Shown: piece after piece, positions 57,756 through 64,000 of the stretch | Position numbering within the stretch: position 1 is the first letter of the stretch | Layout: each line of letters opens with the position of its first letter | From: Verrucomicrobiota bacterium | Lineage (GTDB): Bacteria > Chlamydiota > Chlamydiia > Chlamydiales > SM23-39 | Assembly: GCA_018239895.1 (NCBI GenBank) | Contig: JAFEGL010000033.1 | Coordinates: 1-64,000, forward strand | Reading direction: 5' to 3' | Length of the DNA: 64,000 nucleotides | Notes under the pieces: model-generated | What the model was told of the DNA's origin: nothing | Seen by the model: only the letters and a program-made list of their open reading frames with translations | Databases searched by the model: none | Made by a program: the position numbers and the translations under genes

Positions 57756-58427
57756 TTAAATCAATAGATTCCAGAATTTCTGGCGCATTTCTTCGGAAGC
57801 TCGCAGGAGCGGGTCGGCTTCAGCCAAAATATCGGGTGACGCCTCGATGTGGACGCCGCTGAGGATCGCTTCGCCTTGACCAATAGAGCGTGAAATGATG
57901 GCTGGCGGTTTGCCAGCCAGCTCCCCATATCGGGCGAGGATCTTGCAGTCTGTCAGATCCCCCTCGAAATAGCATCCGCCATTGTAGTAAGCGCGAAAGA
58001 CCCCTATTTCGGTCTCTAGAAGAGCGGCTCGGGCGCCGATGGGGGAGTTGTAGTGGAAGGTGCCGAAACCATAGGCGGGGCCGATGCCTGAGCCGGGGAA
58101 GAACTTGAGTTCTCTTTCTCCGCAGACCTCGAGGGGGTGGCCCGGGTCGAAAACGACCTGGGAGCAGCCGTAGTAGGCCCCCGCGCAAATCCCGATGAAT
58201 TTCCCTCCCTTTTCCACGAAGGAGCGTATTTGGGCGTTTCCTGGCCCTTGCAGGGCTGCATGGTAGGGGAGGTCTCTTCCTCCAGGGAGGATGAAGACAT
58301 CGACTTTTTCGAGGGCGCCTGCAATTATCTCCTTGGCAGTCAAGAGAATAGGATTTAAGGAGAGAAATGCAGGCCTGAAAGTAGGCGAGGCCCCCTCCCC
58401 ATCGTAAAGGGCGATTTTGAGTTTCAT
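57756..58427 (-). CDS. BPL_N-type GATase1-like protein
   Basis: The 223-aa protein matches the N-terminal glutamine-amidotransferase-like domain found on some biotin-protein ligases: IALYDGEGASPTF, VFILPGGRDLPYHAAL (about 47-62), GKFIGICAGAYYGC with the nucleophile-elbow Cys (about 103), and a late ISRSIGQGEAILSGVHIE. No ligase domain follows. Its function is unknown; the elbow Cys is intact. It could be relevant to biotin use given the biotin operon 24 kb away, but no direct link is visible. Confidence 0.8.
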   Translation of the reverse strand: MKLKIALYDGEGASPTFRPAFLSLNPILLTAKEIIAGALEKVDVFILPGGRDLPYHAALQGPGNAQIRSFVEKGGKFIGICAGAYYGCSQVVFDPGHPLEVCGERELKFFPGSGIGPAYGFGTFHYNSPIGARAALLETEIGVFRAYYNGGCYFEGDLTDCKILARYGELAGKPPAIISRSIGQGEAILSGVHIEASPDILAEADPLLRASEEMRQKFWNLLI

Positions 58428-58682
58428 AGCGCGAGAATCATAAATGAGAGGGACATTTATTCCTATATCGGGAGTGGTTCAAAAATCGGTAGATGGCAAG
58501 AAGGCGCCCGCCATTTGAGTCAGGCGCAGCCGGTGCCGAAGCAGCCCAACTTAGCAAGTTGAGCGATGCAGGCAGATTCAAATGCCGTGGCTGCCGACGC
58601 AGCCAGAACCGATTTTAGAACCACGAGCGGTATACATAGACAAGGGGAGGTCCATATGTATATATTAAAAAAAGAGGTATTC

Positions 58683-60413
58683 ATGAAGCGTATTCTCCTT
58701 TTGGCTCTTCCAGCTTTCTCTCTTTTCGGGATTTCATCTGAAGAAGAAGGGGCGAGGCGGGTGCAAGCGCATCTCCTCATCGAAGATTCTAGCTCTGCTT
58801 TAGAAGAGGCCCGAAAGTTCTCCTCCCTTTTTCCTGAATCGAAAATCGCCGGCTCGGCGCTTGTCGAAGCTTTGGCCGCGAATGGAATGGAAGAGGAGGC
58901 TTTGGATGCATGGCATCGACTCTCGGCCCAATATCCCGATGTGATGACCGACCGCCATCTTCTGGAAGAACTTTCCTGGGGCGTTTTGAGAAAAGGGGTC
59001 GAATCGAGCCAATATGGAGTGAGACTTACCTCGCTGATTGGCGCTTATCTCACGCGCGATGCCCGAGCGGTCCAGATGCTCGTTCAGATGATGCGCGATT
59101 CCAATGCGATCATCCGCTCCGTCGCCGTGCAGATGTCAACCTCGTATGCCGACGCCATTTTGAAAGATGAGATCGCAAGGCTTTTGAGCGAAGAGCGGGT
59201 CTGGATGGTCCGCTTGGAGGCGATCCAGGCAGCGGGTCAGCTCCGGATCAAGTGGCTTGTCCCCAAATTGCAGGCGTTTGTAACCTCAGACAAGAGCACG
59301 TTTGAAGAGAGGGGAGCCGCGATCGAAGCCCTCGTTAGAATTTACGACCGGATTGAATTGCCAGAGCTGCAGAAATTGGCCGAAAGCAACCGCGCTGGAT
59401 TGAGGCATCTAGCTTGTATGCTCGCCTCCCATTTTGCGATTCCTGAGGCCAAAGAAGCTGTTTTAAAGCTGATCCGCGATCCGAATCCCGACGTCCGAAT
59501 AGCAGCGGTCAACGCGTTCGGTCTCTACTACCGGGAAAAAATGTCGGCCAAAGAGGCGAAAGAAGCGGTCGATGCCGTTTTGAGCGACTCTGATCCTGCT
59601 GTTGCGATCACAGCCGCTTGGGCGGCGATTTTGATCGATCCCTCGTTTGGAGAGCCTTACATGGCCCGTTGGCTCAGCGATCCATTGCCCGAGAATCGGC
59701 GCCTTGCCTCGGCAGCTCTAGCGACAACGGGGGGGCGGAGCGTGCAGCTCGGGATCAAAACGTTGAAAGAGAGCACAGATCCCTACGTCCGAGCGAATAT
59801 TGCCCAAGGGCTTTTAGGCCAGCGGGTGGAAGTCGCCGCTTGCTGCGACATGATCTACGAATTTCTCCAAACCGAAAAGCGGATGTGGATGCGGGACAAT
59901 CGGCGAAATCCCCTCTTCTCGGTCCTTGCGCCGAGCCAAGTGCGCCACATCGACCAGATCCCCAACTATCCTGAAGCAATAGATCACATGACTCGCCTCG
60001 AGATCATCTCTCTTTTAGCCATTGTCGAAGATGCTCGAGCCCTGGGCGCTTTGAAGACTTTTTTACAGAGGAAAGCTTGGGGTGTGACCGGATTTGCCGC
60101 CGCAACCTTGCTGCAAGAGGGGGATGAGACGGCGCTTGAAATTGTCCGGGAGCTTTTGAAAGACTCCGATCCCAACGTCCGTTTGCAGGCTTGCTTAGTC
60201 CTCGCGATGATGGGGCGCGATGAGGCGGTCGTCAAAGATCTCCAAGCCGCCTACGCAGGGGCGGGACACGAGAAAAAGCTCCATATTTTGGAAGCCCTCG
60301 GACGGATCGGCCAGATGGAGTCGCTCAATTTCCTCATCGGGACTCTCCGCGAACCGTTCCCAATCTTGCGCGCTTCGGCTGCAGCTGCCCTGATCCAAAC
60401 CCTCAACAAGTGA
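58683..60413 (+). CDS. Exported HEAT-repeat protein
   Basis: The 576-aa protein starts at the ATG at 58683 (AGAGG ribosome site; a longer frame to 58566 is less likely). It has a signal peptide (RILLLALPAFSLFG) and at least eight HEAT-like repeats (for example DSNAIIRSVAVQMSTSYAD, DPNPDVRIAAVNAFGLYYRE, DSDPNVRLQACLVLAMMG). It is a scaffold or binding protein in the periplasm or surface. Its neighbour pepP follows after a 3-bp gap; from memory the same pair occurs in C. trachomatis. Confidence 0.85.
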   Translation: MKRILLLALPAFSLFGISSEEEGARRVQAHLLIEDSSSALEEARKFSSLFPESKIAGSALVEALAANGMEEEALDAWHRLSAQYPDVMTDRHLLEELSWGVLRKGVESSQYGVRLTSLIGAYLTRDARAVQMLVQMMRDSNAIIRSVAVQMSTSYADAILKDEIARLLSEERVWMVRLEAIQAAGQLRIKWLVPKLQAFVTSDKSTFEERGAAIEALVRIYDRIELPELQKLAESNRAGLRHLACMLASHFAIPEAKEAVLKLIRDPNPDVRIAAVNAFGLYYREKMSAKEAKEAVDAVLSDSDPAVAITAAWAAILIDPSFGEPYMARWLSDPLPENRRLASAALATTGGRSVQLGIKTLKESTDPYVRANIAQGLLGQRVEVAACCDMIYEFLQTEKRMWMRDNRRNPLFSVLAPSQVRHIDQIPNYPEAIDHMTRLEIISLLAIVEDARALGALKTFLQRKAWGVTGFAAATLLQEGDETALEIVRELLKDSDPNVRLQACLVLAMMGRDEAVVKDLQAAYAGAGHEKKLHILEALGRIGQMESLNFLIGTLREPFPILRASAAAALIQTLNK

Positions 60414-60416
60414 TCT

Positions 60417-61598
60417 ATGAGCAAAATCGACCAAGCCCAAAAATATCTCCAAGAGCAAAAAGCCGATGGATGGCTCCTCTACGACTTCCATAAAAGCAAC
60501 GAACTGGCTCACACATTCTTGGAGATCCCTCACGGGACGATGACGACCCGTAGATTTTTCTACTGGATCCCGGCGAAGGGAACTCCGATCAAACTCGTCC
60601 ATGCGATTGAGAGCCGCGTCCTCGATGCGTGGCCTGGCGAAAAACGGATCTACTCCTCGTGGCAATCGCTCGAATCGGAACTCAAGCAGATTGTCCACGG
60701 ACGGAAAAGGATCGCGATGGAATATTCGCCGAGAAATGCCATCCCCTACGTCTCAAAGGTTGACGGCGGAACCATCGATCTGATCCGCTCCTTCGGAGCC
60801 GAAGTCATCAGCAGCGCCGATTTCTTGCCCCATTTTACGGCTGTATTTACGGAAACTCAGGGGCAGAGCCTCATCCGGGCCGGCCAAGCCCTCGATCGGA
60901 TTGTAGCCGATGCCTGGCACTGGATTTCGAGCCATCTCAAATCAGGAAAGAGCCTCACCGAATACGAGGTGCAGCAAAAGATCCTAGCCGATTTTTCAGC
61001 CTCCGATCTTTTCGCCAATTCCCCTCCGATCGTCGCGGTGAATGAACACACGGCCGATCCCCACTATGAACCACAGCGGATCGGCTCGAGCCAGATCAAG
61101 CAGGGCGATTGGGTTCTCCTCGACATGTGGGGCAAGGAAAAACACCCCGGCTCGATCTATGCCGATATCACCCGCGTCGGCGTGGCCGACACTTCGCCCA
61201 GCGTCAAGCAAATGGAGATATTTCACATCGTCCGCGAAGCGCAAGTGGCTGCGACCGAACTCGTCAAAAACCGCTTTTCCGAGCGCAAAAAAGTGATGGG
61301 ATGGGAAGTGGACGATGCGGCGCGGAGCGTGATTGAAGAGGCGGGCTACGGAAAATTTTTCATCCACCGGACGGGTCACAATATCGAGACTGAAGTGCAT
61401 GGGAGCGGCGCCCACATGGACAATCTCGAGATGCACGACGAGCGGCCGATCCTGCCGGGCACGGCTTTTTCCATCGAGCCGGGCATCTACTTACCTAGCT
61501 TTTTCGGCATACGCCTCGAATACGACATATACGTCCACACGAACGGGAAAGTCGAAATCGTCGGCGGCGAACAAGACTCAATAATGACTGTGGATTAA
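60417..61598 (+). CDS. pepP: Xaa-Pro peptidase (M24 family)
   Basis: The 393-aa metallopeptidase removes N-terminal residues before proline. The pita-bread domain shows the five metal ligands in order: WVLLDMWG (Asp), YADITRVGV (Asp), FIHRTGHNIETEVHGSGAH (His), FSIEPGIYLP (Glu) and a late IRLEYDIYV (Glu). The N-terminal 130 residues form the creatinase-like domain. It is cotranscribed with the HEAT protein. Confidence 0.92.
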   Translation: MSKIDQAQKYLQEQKADGWLLYDFHKSNELAHTFLEIPHGTMTTRRFFYWIPAKGTPIKLVHAIESRVLDAWPGEKRIYSSWQSLESELKQIVHGRKRIAMEYSPRNAIPYVSKVDGGTIDLIRSFGAEVISSADFLPHFTAVFTETQGQSLIRAGQALDRIVADAWHWISSHLKSGKSLTEYEVQQKILADFSASDLFANSPPIVAVNEHTADPHYEPQRIGSSQIKQGDWVLLDMWGKEKHPGSIYADITRVGVADTSPSVKQMEIFHIVREAQVAATELVKNRFSERKKVMGWEVDDAARSVIEEAGYGKFFIHRTGHNIETEVHGSGAHMDNLEMHDERPILPGTAFSIEPGIYLPSFFGIRLEYDIYVHTNGKVEIVGGEQDSIMTVD

Positions 61599-61627
61599 GG
61601 GTGGGAAACCCACCCTCGATTGTCTAG

Positions 61628-62803
61628 CTATGCAGAAGCTTCTGATCCAGAGTCGAGTTGGATCCTAGCGTGCTGATCTAAAATGACGACACCGTCAATG
61701 TCTGGGAGGACGTTGTCTGTTTTTGGGTTGTTGTCCCAATTCTTGATGGCCTGCTCGACTAATTCTCGTGGAATGCCGAGGTGCGGGTACTTGGCGCCGC
61801 GGACTGTGATGAAGGTCTTGTTGCCTACGCTGACGGTTTTCACGGCGTCGCCCAAGTGGACCTGATCCATCATCTCGTCATCTTCGGCCGTGATGATGAG
61901 CTCGTGGATGCCCAGCTGTTCGAGCCTTTGCGAGGCAGCTACTGAATCGATCTCGTAGTCGAGCCACCATCGGACCCAGTCGGCGCAGGCGCCGCCGAGT
62001 TTTTTCACAATGTCGCTCAACCGGGAGAATGTCATCATCCTCATGGCGAAATATTCGATGTTGTCCGTATCAAAAACGTGGTTTTCAATCGCTCCGCCGA
62101 GAGCTCCTCCACCCAGTGAGTGGCCAGCCATGACGATTTTCTTCGCTTTCAAGGCTGTTTCAAGAAAGCGGAGGCCGAGTTCTTGCACCTCACCAATCTC
62201 TTTTGGATCGGTTCGCCCTTCCCGCATTTCGCTCATACCCACAGAAGGGCCATTGACGAGGAGCAGGTTGTACCCCGCTCTCAAGCAGGGAACATGGGAG
62301 TTCATCAAGATGGCATCTTCGATCGTGCCGTAGTTGCCCACAGCGAAAAGAGCCCATTTTTGGTTCGAGAGGTTTTCCTCTTTTCCGATGATGAGGCCGC
62401 TGTAGCGGACGCCATCTTTCTCTAGGACGATGTCTCGAGCGATCACCTTATCTTGATTCTGGTATTTTTGCTCGAGGACAAACCTCAAGTTTTGGACGTG
62501 GTACTTTCCGAACGAGTGGGCCGGATAGATTTTCCTCATCCCAACAATTTGAGCCAATTGCTTGAGGCCTTCGTAAATCCCCCAGAGGACAAAGACGCAC
62601 TGGAGCACAACGATGACGATCTTTTTGGCTGCCTCTTGCCACGTTTGATTGCGGCTGGCAAGGGCAAAATCGGCCTTTAATTGTTCGCTGGGGAAGGCTT
62701 CGTATCTTCGAAATTCTTCCCAGTTTTTTTCTCCATCAGCGTCTCGAGGAAAAAATCGGTCGTAGATCTCATCGTAGGAAACTCTTCCGCTTACAGAGCT
62801 CAT
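61628..62803 (-). CDS. Membrane-anchored alpha/beta hydrolase
   Basis: The 391-aa protein has a hydrophobic segment at about 65-83 (IVIVVLQCVFVLWGIYE) and then an alpha/beta hydrolase: NLLLVNGPSVGMSE, the nucleophile elbow VMAGHSLGGGALGG (Ser about 226), an acid in ITAEDDEMMD and the catalytic His in GAKYPHLGIP. A GHSLGGG elbow is typical of lipases. It starts 2 bases after the stop of the Inc-like gene upstream, so both are one operon; a host-membrane-facing lipase is possible. Confidence 0.75.
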   Translation of the reverse strand: MSSVSGRVSYDEIYDRFFPRDADGEKNWEEFRRYEAFPSEQLKADFALASRNQTWQEAAKKIVIVVLQCVFVLWGIYEGLKQLAQIVGMRKIYPAHSFGKYHVQNLRFVLEQKYQNQDKVIARDIVLEKDGVRYSGLIIGKEENLSNQKWALFAVGNYGTIEDAILMNSHVPCLRAGYNLLLVNGPSVGMSEMREGRTDPKEIGEVQELGLRFLETALKAKKIVMAGHSLGGGALGGAIENHVFDTDNIEYFAMRMMTFSRLSDIVKKLGGACADWVRWWLDYEIDSVAASQRLEQLGIHELIITAEDDEMMDQVHLGDAVKTVSVGNKTFITVRGAKYPHLGIPRELVEQAIKNWDNNPKTDNVLPDIDGVVILDQHARIQLDSGSEASA

Positions 62804-62805
62804 GT

Positions 62806-63894
62806 TTATACCGCGTTTTGTGAGTCAAATGAAGGCATAGGCGCCGCACCATGCTGGCTTGGCGACATCAAAGGCTGAGGTTGTTGTTGAGGATAGAAAT
62901 TTACAGTAGGATCGAAGAGGTAGCTTCTGACTAACTGAAGCGCCTGCACCTGGTTTTTGTGAACAGCATCAACAGAAATTTCCCTATTTGCTTCAGCTAA
63001 CTGATCTCTCATCAAGCGATGGACATGGTCGTCGAGTAGTCTGTAGGGGATTGCTCTTCTCTCTTTGTCATTGAAAAGGAAAAAGCGGTCGTCTCTTCTG
63101 TAGAGAGAGTCGTTGATGCGGAGCTCGAGCGTTTTGATATTTGCATTGCCCAAATCGGACAGTTTAGCAACTGGCGAGAATGGATTAGCGAGGATTTCGA
63201 CCATCAAAGAGGCTTTGAGCAGAGAAGGAAGGGTTGCGCCCTCATAGATTCCATAAGCTTCTTTGTCTCGGTCCATTTGGATATTTTGCTTCGGCGCTTT
63301 TTGCGTTCTCATATTGTGGGAAGTGACGAGGGTCGCGTGCATGTGGGTGACCCAGAAGTTCAATTGGCCGAGGACAGGAATCATGGCTTCCAGCGACTCA
63401 TTTTCTGTTGCTGGAGCTTGGCCCTCTTTTCTTGGCAGCTGTGCTTTGATCAGATTCCAAGTCTCATCCAGGTGCTGGATACCGTATTCGGCCAAGCCAT
63501 CGACAATTCTTTGATGGACGATTTGACCGCTTTCATCTTTCAGCCTTGCAATGACCTCGTTCGTCGCTTGTTCGATTCCGCGAGCTTCGTTAGCTTTTGA
63601 CTTGAAGTTGTTGGAGATTTGCCAGAGTTTCGAGCCGGCCCAGCCGAGCGGGATAGCTGCGGCGGCGATGCCGATCATCACAAAGGGGAGGACTGTTCCG
63701 CCGGATGCAAGGAAGGAAAAAGTCAAGACGGCGGCCGCGATAGCGACAGTCGCAACATAGGCGACGACCGCAGCAGTCCTCAATAACCCGTAGTACATGG
63801 AATTTTTTGAGGCTTCTTTCTTGAAATTGATTGTAAAATTTGGATTTAGGACTTGCGGCGCAGAACCTACGCTAGAAAGACTTGATGAGGACAT
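62806..63894 (-). CDS. Inc-like membrane protein
   Basis: The 362-aa protein has a bilobed hydrophobic domain at about 38-60 and 68-92 (AAVVAYVATVAIAAAVLTFSF and TVLPFVMIGIAAAAIPLGWA) after a short Ser-rich N-terminus, then a long soluble helical C-terminal domain, and a Pro/Gln-rich tail (QQQPQPLMSPSQHG). Architecture fits an Inc protein. It is the first gene of an operon with the lipase-like gene. No enzyme motif is visible. Confidence 0.6.
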   Translation of the reverse strand: MSSSSLSSVGSAPQVLNPNFTINFKKEASKNSMYYGLLRTAAVVAYVATVAIAAAVLTFSFLASGGTVLPFVMIGIAAAAIPLGWAGSKLWQISNNFKSKANEARGIEQATNEVIARLKDESGQIVHQRIVDGLAEYGIQHLDETWNLIKAQLPRKEGQAPATENESLEAMIPVLGQLNFWVTHMHATLVTSHNMRTQKAPKQNIQMDRDKEAYGIYEGATLPSLLKASLMVEILANPFSPVAKLSDLGNANIKTLELRINDSLYRRDDRFFLFNDKERRAIPYRLLDDHVHRLMRDQLAEANREISVDAVHKNQVQALQLVRSYLFDPTVNFYPQQQPQPLMSPSQHGAAPMPSFDSQNAV

Positions 63895-64000
63895 CGCTCA
63901 CTCCTTATTTTTTTGCCCAACGTTATAATGTAGATGTACAAAGAAAGCAACAAGAAGATGTGAAAATTTTATATTGATAGTCAGGGATTTAAGATAAATT
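63895..64000. other. Upstream region of the Inc-like operon
   Basis: The last 106 bases are AT-rich and should hold the promoter of the leftward Inc/lipase operon. No gene is visible. GAGTGAG lies before the start codon. Confidence 0.35.

Noticed and set aside
58566..58682. Longer start of the HEAT-repeat protein at 58566
   Set aside because: It would put 39 residues before a good signal peptide; the ATG at 58683 has its own AGAGG ribosome site.
1..64000. CRISPR arrays, insertion sequences and prophage genes
   Set aside because: No regularly spaced direct repeats, transposase, integrase or phage structural proteins were found; repeats seen are palindromic and intergenic.

Overview
The window reads as chromosome of a chlamydia-like (environmental Chlamydiota) intracellular bacterium. 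Evidence: several proteins with the paired-hydrophobic-lobe plus coiled-coil layout of inclusion membrane (Inc) proteins; a HEAT-repeat/PepP pair and a MYG1/HIT pair that, from memory, are also neighbours in Chlamydia trachomatis; many proteins with eukaryotic-looking folds; a cyo-type bo3 quinol oxidase; and a bioBFDA operon. Base composition is balanced in housekeeping genes, with AT-rich leaders in front of likely effector genes. Family assignments come from reading motifs by eye; no database search was run and the species is not identified.

Layout. 1-2.4 kb: palindromic repeat and two Inc-like coiled-coil proteins. 2.5-5.7 kb: a 49-aa protein, then three exported carbohydrate-active proteins (a pyruvyl-transferase-like protein and two GH130-like propellers). 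5.7-10.8 kb: an HMG-CoA reductase, two small membrane proteins and a GH63-type glucosidase. 10.8-15 kb: tRNA-Pro and an azoreductase/GH15/photolyase operon. 15-18 kb: two effector candidates. 17.9-22.7 kb: heme O synthase and cyoABCD. 22.8-25.3 kb: exported HAD protein, HepT/MntA toxin-antitoxin pair, queuosine-precursor transporter, Dtd. 25.4-28.8 kb: an inositol-polyphosphate-kinase-like protein, deoxyribosyltransferase-like protein, dodecin and an exported EEP-fold phosphatase. 28.9-33.3 kb: a biotin operon whose fifth gene encodes a ferritin-like di-iron protein. 33.4-37.1 kb: HTH-DUF6314 protein, AbiE-like pair with a four-half-site operator, esterase, pentapeptide protein. 37.1-45.8 kb: effector candidates, a MITE-like hairpin, BclA-like exported protein, TspO, a broken LRR gene, HAD and HIT proteins, exported zeta-like kinase, CatB-like acetyltransferase and a HicB remnant. 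45.9-53.8 kb: tRNA-CAT with an inverted copy of its own 3' end, MFS transporter, PI3K/actin-fragmin-kinase-like protein, DUF1207 outer-membrane protein, Cys-rich small proteins, LOG-family protein and an SH2-like protein. 53.8-64 kb: PEBP, MYG1, HIT, two glycosyltransferase-TPR paralogues, BPL_N protein, HEAT protein, PepP, an alpha/beta hydrolase and a third Inc-like protein.

Functionally the window mixes core energy metabolism (cyo), cofactor supply (biotin; queuosine precursor uptake), carbohydrate handling (GH15, GH63, GH130-like) and a dense set of host-interaction candidates. The observations I rate highest are the di-iron protein translationally coupled to the biotin genes, which lack a recognisable pimelate-forming enzyme; the IPK-, PI3K/AFK- and SH2-like proteins; the symmetric operator of the AbiE-like pair; and the inverted tRNA 3'-end palindrome. 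No IS element, prophage or CRISPR array was seen.
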